12,253 nucleotides of DNA from Candidatus Sulfotelmatobacter sp. (GTDB lineage: Bacteria > Acidobacteriota > Terriglobia > Terriglobales > SbA1). This document shows, piece after piece, positions 1 through 7,011 of the stretch (position 1 is the stretch's first letter; every line of letters begins with the position of its first letter). The notes below the pieces were generated by a model. The model did no database searches. It saw only the letters and a list, made by a program, of their open reading frames with translations, and was not told the origin of the DNA. The stretch spans positions 1-12,253 of the forward strand of contig JASLEQ010000660.1 of NCBI GenBank assembly GCA_030151135.1. The letters are read 5' to 3'. Position numbers and translations under genes: made by a program.

Positions 1-477
1 GCCGAGTGTGGGCCCAATCGCAGGGGCGATGACGACCGCGACGCCGTATAACGCAAATGCCTGGCCACGCTTCTCCGGCGGGAAGGTGTCAGCAAGGATC
101 GCCTGCTCAGATGGCGCCAATCCACCTCCGCCTAAGCCTTGAAGTATTCGAGCAAAGATAAGAAGGGGAAGCGAATTTGCCAAGCCGCACAGAACAGAAC
201 TCAATGTAAAGATGACAACGCAACACAAATAGAATCGCTTGCGACCGAAGCGGTTGGAGAGCCACCCGGAGATGGGAAGAATGATTGCCGACGATACTAG
301 ATAGCTGGTGAGGACCCAGGTTGCTTCTACTTGTGATGCTCCGAGGGAGCCCCCAATATGAGGTAAGGCTACATTCGCGATCGATGTGTCCAGTACCTCC
401 ATGAAGGTGGCGAGGGTCACGGTCAGTGCGATCAGCCAAGGGTTGACCCTCGGGGTCCAAGCTACCTCTCTTGTCAT
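1..477 (-). CDS. MFS drug exporter, DHA2 (EmrB/QacA-like) family, N-terminal part
   Basis: Inner-membrane proton-driven efflux permease; the substrate cannot be told. The 159 visible residues cover roughly the first five of the usual 14 membrane helices; the rest lies beyond the left edge. Helix 1 carries the family signature LDTSIANVALP (residues 29-39, with the membrane Asp30). The loop after helix 2 has motif A (GWLSNRFGRKR, 71-81). Arg110 lies in the motif-B stretch ARILQGLGGG, and the antiporter motif C begins at the edge (APAIGPTLG, 151-159). The ATG at 477 is chosen because AAGGACG lies about 10 bases upstream and the protein then starts at the normal distance from helix 1. It is last of five minus-strand genes, but 220 bases separate it from the molybdoenzyme gene, so it may have its own promoter. 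The family is certain; the subfamily is likely. Confidence 0.93.
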   Translation of the reverse strand, partial: MTREVAWTPRVNPWLIALTVTLATFMEVLDTSIANVALPHIGGSLGASQVEATWVLTSYLVSSAIILPISGWLSNRFGRKRFYLCCVVIFTLSSVLCGLANSLPLLIFARILQGLGGGGLAPSEQAILADTFPPEKRGQAFALYGVAVVIAPAIGPTLG

Positions 478-697
478 ATCTGATTCGTCCTTCAGTGCTC
501 TGAGAGTTGATCAGGTCTGCCGTGCCGCTGAGCATTGCGAGCCATCAGTACAGTCCCGACCGGAACGAGCGACCTCCTCTGCACTTCGCGGTGACAGACC
601 TGTCCCGTAGCCGGGCTATCCAGACGGTTGGTCATCCAGATGCACCGTGTCCTCGCAACACTGGTACGCGGTGTGACGGAGAGAGCCCCCGAAAGCT

Positions 698-1573
698 TTA
701 TATGCCGTCGTAAATGGAGTATCCGCGCTCTCGCCAATAGTCGCTTGGTTGCTGGGCGAGAAAGGTTATTCCTGTGACGGCCTTGACATTTTTCAATCCA
801 AGCTTCACAGGAACGACCAGGCGTAAAGGGGCGCCGTGCTCCACCGTAAGAGGCTCGCCATGGAAATGCGTCGCCAGGAGGGACTGGGGATGTCTCGCTG
901 TTTCGAAATCTAACGAGACGTAATAAGGGTCGGAGTTCCCATTCGCATCCAAGTTCACTGACGATTCAATCCGAGCCCACTTTGCACGCGACGCAGGTGG
1001 GAACGCTTGGAGCAAATCCGCAAAGCGTATTCCCGCCCACCATGCAATTTCGCTCCAACCCTCCACGCAGACGAATCGGGTGATTTCTTCATGCATCGAG
1101 AATCGGGAACGTAAGGTGCGGAGATCGAGCTTCACCGTGAGACCTGACTGCAAGCCATTGAGGGTGAGACCCCAGGTGGGAATGTATTCGGGCCCCGGCG
1201 TCACCCCGTTGTAGTTGTTCTTAAGCCCCGTTACCTGAGATCGTGAGTACGTCGGGACGAGTCGAGAAGAAGAATAGAGGGCTTCGGCAACGTCGTCGTC
1301 CAGATTGATCGCCCTATTGAGGAGCCATTCTTTCCCTGGCACGTTCAGCTTGCGCGTCAGACCAACCCGTTGCTGTGTTTGTTCGGGTAGTAATAAGCCT
1401 GCGGCGGTGAGCCCTGCAAGCGCACTTGCACCGAAGACGAGGACGTCGCGGCGGGTCCGCCGCCTCAACACTTCAGCAGGACCTTCAAACGCAGCCTCAT
1501 GCTTCAACGGTCTGTGGTATACGACGCCCTTGTGTTCCGCCTTTGCGGCAAGCAATCTCTCAATGAACCTCAT
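698..1573 (-). CDS. Tat-exported molybdopterin oxidoreductase, sulfite oxidase/YedY-MsrP superfamily
   Basis: A 291-residue enzyme that should carry a molybdenum-molybdopterin cofactor on the outer face of the membrane. A cytosolic stretch of about 40 residues precedes a twin-arginine segment (R41-R42, RRDVLVF) and a hydrophobic helix (about 44-63), which may act as a Tat signal or stay as an anchor. The fold follows: RFVCVEGWS holds Cys169, the expected molybdenum ligand, and HGAPLRLVVPVKLGLK (246-261) is the typical C-terminal cofactor-binding segment. The start at the ATG at 1573 has AGGAG seven bases upstream; a TTG at 1591 would place that ribosome site inside the gene. The ATG lies 14 bases inside the end of the cytochrome b gene, so the two are translationally linked. 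YedY/MsrP relatives reduce methionine sulfoxide in periplasmic proteins; other superfamily members oxidise sulfite. Which reaction applies here cannot be read from sequence. Confidence 0.9.
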   Translation of the reverse strand: MRFIERLLAAKAEHKGVVYHRPLKHEAAFEGPAEVLRRRTRRDVLVFGASALAGLTAAGLLLPEQTQQRVGLTRKLNVPGKEWLLNRAINLDDDVAEALYSSSRLVPTYSRSQVTGLKNNYNGVTPGPEYIPTWGLTLNGLQSGLTVKLDLRTLRSRFSMHEEITRFVCVEGWSEIAWWAGIRFADLLQAFPPASRAKWARIESSVNLDANGNSDPYYVSLDFETARHPQSLLATHFHGEPLTVEHGAPLRLVVPVKLGLKNVKAVTGITFLAQQPSDYWRERGYSIYDGI

Positions 1574-2384
1574 GCTGGCTCTCCTGTGCAACCCTTGATG
1601 ACCAACCGGTAATCATGCTGCGAACCGTGTCCCATCCATCGGCTAACACCAGGACAACATGCGGTACGACAAAGAGGATGAAGAAGCACATCAGGCAGAA
1701 GTGCCATACGCGCGCAGCGTTGTATCCGCCAAACGCTGCCGTGATCCAGTGCAACTGAGCGGGTTTATGAATCGCCCAACCGGAGAGAACAACCAGTACA
1801 CCTGCGACTACAACGGAAGCGTAAGCGACCTTCTGAAGCGCGTTGTATTTGCCGGCGTGCGACGGATGCGTCACTCTCTTCCGAAGAAGGAACCTGAACG
1901 GGAGTTGGGCATAGTAGCGAGCCACCCCAAGCCCCGCTAACAGATCGCCGCGACGCGGGATCAAGGCCCTCCAACCACCGCCAAGCGCGAGACCCACTAG
2001 GTAAAGAGCACCATTGGCCATGAATAGGTAGGCACAAAACCAATGAAGCCGAAGTGCTACAGCCAACATGCCTGGACCAAGACTTAGGTGGTTATAAAGC
2101 AAGTCTTGAGGACTGCTGTAGTTGTGTAAGACAGGCACGTGTGCACAAATCCAAATGCCGATGTCCGCAGCCCAGTCGAAGTTTCCCGTGGCATCCGTTG
2201 GATGCTGAAAGAGAGGAGCTGACCAGTAGATCGAAATTCCACTCAGGATGAGTCCCAGTAGCAAGGGGATCATCGTCCAATGCGCCCAGCGGACGAGGAA
2301 ATGGTGTTTGCGTTGGATGCGAACCACGTCCACGGCAGGGGACGGCGCGGCATCGATAAGAGGGGGGATACTTATGGGCTTCAT
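1560..2384 (-). CDS. Cytochrome b561/Ni-Fe hydrogenase b-type membrane cytochrome
   Basis: A 274-residue integral membrane protein of the bacterial cytochrome b561 / hydrogenase cytochrome b group. It likely takes electrons from quinol and hands them to the molybdenum enzyme encoded just downstream, the job YedZ/MsrQ does for YedY. Four or five hydrophobic helices are visible (about 36-55, 108-136, 185-204, 226-248). Histidines placed to bind two b hemes are H35 (RWAHW), H114 (LHW), H228 (VWHF) and H242 (PHV). A cytosolic loop rich in Arg and Lys lies at about 144-180. The ATG at 2384 is preferred because AGGA lies six bases upstream; another start at 2420 adds 12 residues but has no clear ribosome site. 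The 3' end overlaps the next gene by 14 bases, and 65 bases separate it from the secreted-protein gene upstream, so all three look co-transcribed. Confidence 0.9.
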   Translation of the reverse strand: MKPISIPPLIDAAPSPAVDVVRIQRKHHFLVRWAHWTMIPLLLGLILSGISIYWSAPLFQHPTDATGNFDWAADIGIWICAHVPVLHNYSSPQDLLYNHLSLGPGMLAVALRLHWFCAYLFMANGALYLVGLALGGGWRALIPRRGDLLAGLGVARYYAQLPFRFLLRKRVTHPSHAGKYNALQKVAYASVVVAGVLVVLSGWAIHKPAQLHWITAAFGGYNAARVWHFCLMCFFILFVVPHVVLVLADGWDTVRSMITGWSSRVAQESQHEVH

Positions 2385-2449
2385 CGGGGTTCCTATGATC
2401 TGTCGCTCGGTCCCCTCCATGCGTGAGACCGAGCTGCAGCATTAAATAG

Positions 2450-3094
2450 CTATTTCGCCTGCAAAAGCAGAATGGTTTTTCCTTCGAGGCTGCCATCGTT
2501 CTGCTTCTCTGCAGGAATCAACACATGGTCGCCTGGCTGGAGCGGCTTTTTGGTTGCTGCGATCAAGGTGACCGGAGTTCCTGCTGGAATCTCAATCGTG
2601 ACGCCGCCAACTGTCAGCTCGGAGGCATTTCCACTCTTACTGACTGCGCCGTTCGTCATTCGGGAACCGGAAGCCGCGCCCTTAGACTTGGATGATGCCA
2701 CGACCGCGCCATTCGTCATACGGCTATTCGAGGGAGCACCCGAAGCTCCGGGCTGCATAAAGCTTCCCTCCGCAAGCCCACGGAAGACCTCAGGGAAGAT
2801 CTTGATGTCCGTCGCATGTTCTTTGCCGTCCGAGCCCTTCACCGAGCCAACACCGATGTAGCTGTTCGCCGAGATGTGGGCCATATCCGATGGTTGCCCC
2901 GCGTAAACGGTCGCTGGCTGTGCAAGGTGAACCGTGACCGGACCTTGCTGGGTTTGAAGGCTGATTGCTGTGGGGCTCACCTCAGCGACGGCTCCGGCAA
3001 CGGGCGTGACTCCGGGAGGAAAAGACTGGCCCAACGCTGCGGACCAAGGAATGGTGACTGCGAGAAGGGCGATAGAACAGCAAGAAAATCGCAT
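2450..3094 (-). CDS. Secreted protein of unknown function, DUF5666-like, partner of the molybdoenzyme/cytochrome b genes
   Basis: A 214-residue exported protein. The signal peptide is clear (MRFSCCSIALLAVTIPWSAALGQ, cleavage near residue 23). The mature part has a small beta-rich domain (about 30-100), then KIFPEVFRGLAEG (98-110), then SRMTNGAV, and a second beta-rich half (160-214). From memory, a family of secreted proteins with IFPE..RG..EG followed by MTNG occurs beside cytochrome b561 and molybdoenzyme genes and is often mislabelled as a metal transporter permease; there is no membrane permease here. SRMTNGAV occurs twice (124-131 and 144-151), which looks like an internal 20-residue duplication. 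The ATG at 3094 has AGGAG five bases upstream and starts right at the signal peptide; the upstream extension to 3223 is not credible protein. It is the first gene of the probable three-gene redox operon. Molecular function is unknown. Confidence 0.82.
   Translation of the reverse strand: MRFSCCSIALLAVTIPWSAALGQSFPPGVTPVAGAVAEVSPTAISLQTQQGPVTVHLAQPATVYAGQPSDMAHISANSYIGVGSVKGSDGKEHATDIKIFPEVFRGLAEGSFMQPGASGAPSNSRMTNGAVVASSKSKGAASGSRMTNGAVSKSGNASELTVGGVTIEIPAGTPVTLIAATKKPLQPGDHVLIPAEKQNDGSLEGKTILLLQAK
2642..2725 (-). repeat. Duplicated SRMTNGAV coding segment
   Basis: Two 24-base segments (2702-2725 and 2642-2665) inside the secreted-protein gene encode the same eight residues, SRMTNGAV, exactly 60 bases apart. 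The DNA copies differ at several positions, so the duplication is not recent or has been kept at protein level. The linker between them is rich in Ser, Lys, Ala and Gly. Confidence 0.85.
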
Positions 3095-3202
3095 GTGAAC
3101 TCCTATGTTTCTGGTTTCGGTGTGGCGGCTGCGGTTACACCTATGGAGGCTCTCAGGTGAGCTGTTCCATAAGCTGGCGGTAGGGTTTGTAGCCCGTGGT
3201 TG

Positions 3203-3218
3203 CCGGGATCTGTCCCGG
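3203..3218 (-). terminator. Hairpin after the SDR gene, possible weak terminator
   Basis: Six-base arms CCGGGA and TCCCGG flank a four-base loop (TCTG), starting 14 bases past the stop of the SDR gene at 3232. No run of T follows in the direction of transcription, so Rho-independent termination is doubtful. It may still separate the SDR gene from the redox operon or stabilise the message end. Confidence 0.35.
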
Positions 3219-3231
3219 GGCACTGGATGGC

Positions 3232-4080
3232 TCAGGCGCTCCCAACCTCACTGAAGTTGGTTGATCTCGTCACGTCTTCCCAACTCGCGAACTCGGATCG
3301 GAGCGATTCCATCTCTTTCGTTACGTGGTCCAAGGCATCGGGACCAAGAAGCAAGTGAAGCGGAGGACTGGGCGTGTTCAGGAACTCCGCAATCACCTTT
3401 GCAGCTTTTGCAGGATCTCCCGGCTGTCGCCCGCTTCTTGCCTTGCGAGCTTCACGGATCGGATCAAAGATCGCATCGTAGTCGGCGATCTGTTGTTGGG
3501 TACGAACCATGGATCGGCCCGCCCAGTCCGTGCGGAACATTCCGGGCTCTATGGCGGTGACGAAGATTCCCAGCGGCCGTACTTCCTTTGCGAGCGAAGA
3601 GGAGATTCCCTCAAGCGCGAACTTGCTGCCGTGATAGTACGAGAGACCGGGCATCGTCATGAGACCCCCCATGGAGGTCACATTCAAGATGCGGCCCTCG
3701 CGCCGCTTGCGCATGTGAGGAAGAACAGCCTTCATCATCGCAACAGCTCCGAACACATTCACCTCGAACTGTCGGCGCAATTCATCCATCGAACTCTCTT
3801 CGAGAGTCCCTTCATGTCCGTACCCGGCGTTGTTGATCAGCGCGTAAACAGGGCCGATTTTGTGCTCGATTTGCTCGACTGCATCGGAGAGGCGAGTAGG
3901 TTCATCCGTCACGTCGAGGATTCTCGCAAAGGAGGAACCTGGTTGAATTGACTCGACTTCGGCCATCTCCTCCTTCCTTCGCACCGTTCCCACAACAACA
4001 AAGTCCGCACGCGTCAAAGCCGTCGCAAATGCTTTTCCCAATCCACCGCTTGTTCCGGTGACAAGTACAACCCTCTTCAT
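3232..4080 (-). CDS. Classical short-chain dehydrogenase/reductase (SDR)
   Basis: A 282-residue cytosolic NAD(P)-dependent oxidoreductase acting on an unknown alcohol or carbonyl substrate. The nucleotide-binding TGTSGGLG motif (8-15), NNAG (83-86), and the full catalytic set N108 (FEVNVFG), S136 (VTSMGG), Y149 and K153 (YYHGSK) are all present, so it should be active. Arg34-Arg35 (VGTVRRK) after beta-strand 2 hints at NADPH rather than NADH. The ATG at 4080 has a strong AGGAGG seven bases upstream. It is divergent from a TetR-family gene with two palindromic sites between them, which suggests repression by that regulator and induction by a small molecule. A 137-base gap to the secreted-protein gene downstream leaves open whether they share a transcript. 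Confidence 0.93.
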   Translation of the reverse strand: MKRVVLVTGTSGGLGKAFATALTRADFVVVGTVRRKEEMAEVESIQPGSSFARILDVTDEPTRLSDAVEQIEHKIGPVYALINNAGYGHEGTLEESSMDELRRQFEVNVFGAVAMMKAVLPHMRKRREGRILNVTSMGGLMTMPGLSYYHGSKFALEGISSSLAKEVRPLGIFVTAIEPGMFRTDWAGRSMVRTQQQIADYDAIFDPIREARKARSGRQPGDPAKAAKVIAEFLNTPSPPLHLLLGPDALDHVTKEMESLRSEFASWEDVTRSTNFSEVGSA

Positions 4081-4092
4081 GTCTCCGCCTCC

Positions 4093-4115
4093 TAACGATA
4101 CCCACGGTCTCGTTA
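4093..4115. promoter_or_regulatory. Palindrome 1, probable TetR-family operator (imperfect copy)
   Basis: Arms TAACGATACC and GGTCTCGTTA around the spacer CAC; nine of ten arm positions pair. It matches the second site (ACGATACC...GGTATCGT) in sequence and in its three-base spacer. It lies directly upstream of the SDR ribosome site, where bound repressor would block SDR transcription. The pairing is seen directly; the regulator assignment is inferred from the divergent layout. Confidence 0.7.
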
Positions 4116-4123
4116 TACATAGA

Positions 4124-4144
4124 TACGATACCTGCGGTATCGTA
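4124..4144. promoter_or_regulatory. Palindrome 2, probable TetR-family operator (perfect copy)
   Basis: Perfect nine-base arms TACGATACC and GGTATCGTA around TGC. Its centre (4134) lies 30 bases from the centre of palindrome 1 (4104), close to three helical turns, so two dimers could bind the same DNA face. It sits 28 bases before the tetR start, which suggests autoregulation as well as control of the SDR gene. Confidence 0.78.
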
Positions 4145-4172
4145 GAAGTTGCAAGTTTTTATGGAGGAATAA

Positions 4173-4802
4173 ATGAAAAGAACGATTGGCCGACCCCGGA
4201 GCGAGGCAGCTCACGAGGCCATCCTTAGATCGACTCTCCGTCTTGTGACCAAATATGGCTTCCGGGCTGTGACGGTCAATGAGATTGCAGCGGATGCCGG
4301 TGTAGGAAAAATGACTCTTTATCGCCACTGGCCAAATAAAGCAGCGGTCGTCATGGATTCCCTATTCACACTCATCGGAAGTGATACGGCGTTTCCGAAA
4401 GCCGCTACCGCGTTGGAAAGCATCCGACTCCAATTGAATCTGCAGGTTTCTTTCTTTCGAGGTCAAAGGGGAAATCTAATCCGATCTCTGGTTGGGGAGG
4501 CGCAATCCGATGCAGATCTTGCCGTCGCCTATCGCGAACGCTGGCTTAATCCGAGGCGTGAACAAGTTCGCGAAACCATCCTGCTAGCAATCGCCGAGGG
4601 TTCCATACGCGAGGACATCGACATAGACGCGGCCATCGATTCTCTTTATTCGCCGTTCTACTATCGGCTTCTGTTAGGTTCCGGTCCGCTCGATGAGCAA
4701 TTCATTGAGCATTTGTATCGACAGTTCCTGGAGGGTCACAGAGTTCTTTCCCCTGCGAGGCGGCGGAGATCCGTAACGGTGCGCTCGCGATCGAAGCAGT
4801 AA
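4173..4802 (+). CDS. TetR/AcrR-family transcriptional regulator
   Basis: A 209-residue one-component repressor. The N-terminal helix-turn-helix is plain: about residues 12-58, with the recognition region VTVNEIAADAGVGKMTLYRH ending at H53, followed by the usual WPNKAAVV helix. The rest is an all-helical ligand-binding and dimer domain of the kind seen in TetR_C_33/TetR_C_11-like proteins (family recalled, not searched); the ligand is unknown. The last 15 residues are rich in Arg and Ser and may be a disordered tail. GGAGG five bases before the ATG supports the start. It is divergent from the SDR gene, and the two palindromes in between are its probable binding sites, so it likely represses both itself and the SDR. 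Confidence 0.93.
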   Translation: MKRTIGRPRSEAAHEAILRSTLRLVTKYGFRAVTVNEIAADAGVGKMTLYRHWPNKAAVVMDSLFTLIGSDTAFPKAATALESIRLQLNLQVSFFRGQRGNLIRSLVGEAQSDADLAVAYRERWLNPRREQVRETILLAIAEGSIREDIDIDAAIDSLYSPFYYRLLLGSGPLDEQFIEHLYRQFLEGHRVLSPARRRRSVTVRSRSKQ

Positions 4803-4880
4803 TCAAGTAGTAGAGAGGATTCGTCTCGGTCAAGAAGATTGATCTATGGCCCACTCAACCACTCGCGGGGCTACTTGTCG

Positions 4881-4967
4881 TCATACTTGTCGTTCGAAGA
4901 GGCTTCCGAAGCATACCGATATCTCGAAAGCAATCATCAGGTCGGCAAGGTAGTGATTGCGCTATGA
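4881..4967 (+). pseudogene. C-terminal remnant of a zinc-type (MDR) alcohol dehydrogenase
   Basis: In one plus-strand frame the sequence reads FEEASEAYRYLES...VGKVVIAL followed by TGA at 4965. This is the standard C-terminal helix and last beta-strand of medium-chain NAD(P)-dependent alcohol dehydrogenases and quinone reductases. Upstream of about 4881 the frame loses all resemblance and no start or dehydrogenase body is present, so only some 28 residues remain. It sits just after tetR, suggesting that a dehydrogenase gene once lay downstream and was mostly deleted. The call rests on motif memory over a short stretch. Confidence 0.6.
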
Positions 4968-5130
4968 ACCCTGGAACAGGCACAAACCGACATCACTGCC
5001 GCTGGCTCCCGAAGAACCGAACATGATGGTTTTTAGCTCATTCGGCTCAAGCTTTGTATAGCGCCCAGAACTCGGCAGTTGCGGTTCTGAGAGTATCGAC
5101 GTAGCCGCGTTCTGATCTAGACAATACGGT

Positions 5131-6051
5131 CTATTCTCTCGGTAGCGTCTCATTGAGGTGTCGCCTCGGGGACATTCCGAACAGTCTGTGATATTCGCGG
5201 CTGAACTGAGACGGTGAATCGTAGCCAACGGCATGCCCTGCGGAGGCGGCATCAGTTTTCGTGGACACCATGAGCTGTCTCGCCTCCTGAAGACGAATCT
5301 GCTTCTGATATTGAAGCGGGCTCATGGCGGTGACAGCCTTAAATTGGCGGTGAAGCGAAGCCGGGCTCATGCGAGCCATACGAGCAAGTGCCGGGACATG
5401 AAGGGGCTTGTCATAATTGTGCCGAATCCAGCTGATTGCTTTCTGAACCTGGGGCAGCAGATGTTTTGGCATGGCCATTTGGTGCAGCATATCGGCATGT
5501 TCAGATGTCAGAAGTCTGTAGTAGATTTCGCGGAGAATAAGAGGGCTCAAGTGGGCAGTGTGGGTTGGTGTCTCCAGCAAGCGTACGAGCCGGACAAATG
5601 GCTCAAGCAAGTCAGGAGGACACGGGCCTACGGCCACCCCTCTACGCAGACTTGTTGTTTGTATTCGACTCGGCAACTCCAACCACACGCTGGCGAGCAA
5701 CTGCTGGTCCAGTTTGAGTGCCAACGCCAGGTATGGTTCTTCCAGCGTCGCATCTGTGATCCTTGCCGAAATCGGTAGTTCAACGGAACTAACAAGAAAG
5801 TCGCCAGCACTATATTCAAGCTCAGTATCCCCGACGACTAAGTGTTTGGCTCCTTGCACCATGATGCCAATCATGGGTGAATACACCGCTGCAATCATGC
5901 AAGAAGAGACTTTGTCGGAACGCATCAGCTTTAGCCCAGAAATCGCCGTCTCGCGAGACGGCTGTGCGGCATGTTGCTCAAGGAGGTCACGTAAATCATG
6001 CAAACCATACACTTTGGCAATTCCTTCCGCTTCCGCCGAACTGTGTGTCAT
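5131..6051 (-). CDS. AraC-family transcriptional regulator with AraC_N ligand domain
   Basis: A 306-residue regulator. Residues about 25-190 match the AraC_N type of cupin-like sensor domain (LMRSDKVSSCMIAAVYSP, then VVQ/VGDTELEY and GDFLVSSVELPISARI). Residues about 203-300 form the twin helix-turn-helix AraC domain, including the diagnostic second motif AGHAVGYDSPSQFSREYHR (271-289) and FGMSP. Such proteins usually activate or repress an adjacent oxidoreductase gene in response to a small molecule. The ATG at 6051 is chosen because GGAG lies four to five bases upstream and the length fits the family; a TTG at 6096 would add 15 residues. It is divergent from the SDR gene at 6169, its likely target. 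No clear operator could be assigned in the 117-base space. Confidence 0.93.
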   Translation of the reverse strand: MTHSSAEAEGIAKVYGLHDLRDLLEQHAAQPSRETAISGLKLMRSDKVSSCMIAAVYSPMIGIMVQGAKHLVVGDTELEYSAGDFLVSSVELPISARITDATLEEPYLALALKLDQQLLASVWLELPSRIQTTSLRRGVAVGPCPPDLLEPFVRLVRLLETPTHTAHLSPLILREIYYRLLTSEHADMLHQMAMPKHLLPQVQKAISWIRHNYDKPLHVPALARMARMSPASLHRQFKAVTAMSPLQYQKQIRLQEARQLMVSTKTDAASAGHAVGYDSPSQFSREYHRLFGMSPRRHLNETLPRE

Positions 6052-6119
6052 CCCTCTCCATCGACTCTCTCGCGCACTGAGAGGATTGTGCAACAAGTGT
6101 ATAGCTTTGGTCTACCACG

Positions 6120-6129
6120 TCGGCGCCGA
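6120..6129. promoter_or_regulatory. Ten-base palindrome between araC-type gene and SDR
   Basis: TCGGCGCCGA is a perfect palindrome near the middle of the divergent intergenic region (6052-6168). It is short and GC-rich, and AraC proteins usually bind direct repeats, so a role in regulation is only a guess. No convincing -35/-10 pair was found for either gene. Confidence 0.2.
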
Positions 6130-6168
6130 TCGAGCCTACTTTAAATTGAGCATTTGCGAGGAGCATTG

Positions 6169-7011
6169 ATGAAACACAAGGCATGGTTTATCACCGGCGT
6201 GAGCAGCGGATTTGGTCTGGCACTCGCCAAGCTATTGTTGCAGCGCGGAGATCGCGTCGCAGGTACTAGCCGTCAGCCAGATCAACTCCATGACCTCAAA
6301 GCAGAATATGGCAAGCAATTCTGGCTTACGTCACTAGACTTAACCGATACAGCTAGCATCAGAGCCGCCGTAGAAGCGGCTTTCGGCCATTTCGGCCACA
6401 TTGATGTCGTCGTGAATAATGCGGGGTACGCGCTCGTTGGGGCCGCTGAAGAGGTAACCGACGATCAGTTGCTCCATCAACTCCATACAGATCTCCTGGG
6501 ACCAATACAGGTGATCCGAGCGGCGCTGCCGCACTTGCGGACGCAAGGCGAAGGCCGAATCATTCAGATGTCGAGTATCGGCGGGCAAATCGCCACTCCA
6601 GGTCTGTCCGTGTACCACGCAAGCAAATGGGGTATTGAAGGCTTTCTGGAATCAATCATCACAGAGGTCGCGCCATTCGGGATTCAGGCAACCATTGTCG
6701 AACCGGGCGGAGGGCGCACTGCGATCTTCAACGCTGGCCGCCTAATCAAAGCGCCAGAACTAGACGTTTACAAGAGCAGCCCCGCAAGACTGAGGAAGGA
6801 GTCCCTTGAGAGTGGAAGCTACGTTCCACCGGGCGACCCTTTCAAGATGATGCAAGCCGTGATCGATAGCGCGGACTTGGTTGAAGTCCCTAGACGCCTG
6901 GTTTCAGGTAGCGACGCTTATCAGGGCATCCTTGCAGTGCTGACGCAGCGTCTTGCCGCATTAGAAGCCCAGAAGGAAGTAGCCTTCTCAACCGATGCCG
7001 AGCGGCCTTAA
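6169..7011 (+). CDS. Classical short-chain dehydrogenase/reductase (SDR)
   Basis: A 280-residue cytosolic NAD(P)-dependent oxidoreductase of unknown substrate. It has TGVSSGFG (9-16), Arg35 in GTSRQ after beta-strand 2 (suggesting NADPH), NNAG (83-86), S136 (QMSSIGG), and Y149/K153 (YHASK). The Asn usually found in helix 4 is replaced by Asp108 (HTDLLGP), whereas the other SDR in the window keeps Asn. The ATG at 6169 has AGGAG five bases upstream; an in-frame TTG at 6154 would put that site inside the gene. It is transcribed away from the AraC-family gene, a common regulator/oxidoreductase arrangement, so that regulator probably controls it. The two SDRs of this window are related but clearly different in sequence. 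Confidence 0.93.
   Translation: MKHKAWFITGVSSGFGLALAKLLLQRGDRVAGTSRQPDQLHDLKAEYGKQFWLTSLDLTDTASIRAAVEAAFGHFGHIDVVVNNAGYALVGAAEEVTDDQLLHQLHTDLLGPIQVIRAALPHLRTQGEGRIIQMSSIGGQIATPGLSVYHASKWGIEGFLESIITEVAPFGIQATIVEPGGGRTAIFNAGRLIKAPELDVYKSSPARLRKESLESGSYVPPGDPFKMMQAVIDSADLVEVPRRLVSGSDAYQGILAVLTQRLAALEAQKEVAFSTDAERP

Noticed and set aside
478..697. Possible small gene or leader between the molybdoenzyme and exporter genes
   Set aside because: Open frames here are shadows without ribosome sites; no hairpin with a T run and no recognisable promoter pair was found.
3095..3231. CTGAGA motif suggesting a TPP riboswitch before the secreted-protein gene
   Set aside because: The rest of the conserved thi-box sequence and its helices are absent, and the downstream genes are not thiamine-related.
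3325..3951. Long plus-strand open frame (208 codons)
   Set aside because: It lies wholly antisense to the well-supported SDR gene, has no ribosome site and no recognisable domain.
4962..5252. Minus-strand open frame of 96 codons near the AraC gene end
   Set aside because: Half of it overlaps the AraC-family DNA-binding domain in another frame, and the remainder resembles nothing known to me.
5558..6169. Plus-strand open frame of 203 codons
   Set aside because: It is antisense to the AraC-family gene, whose domains and ribosome site are clear; the encoded residues look random.
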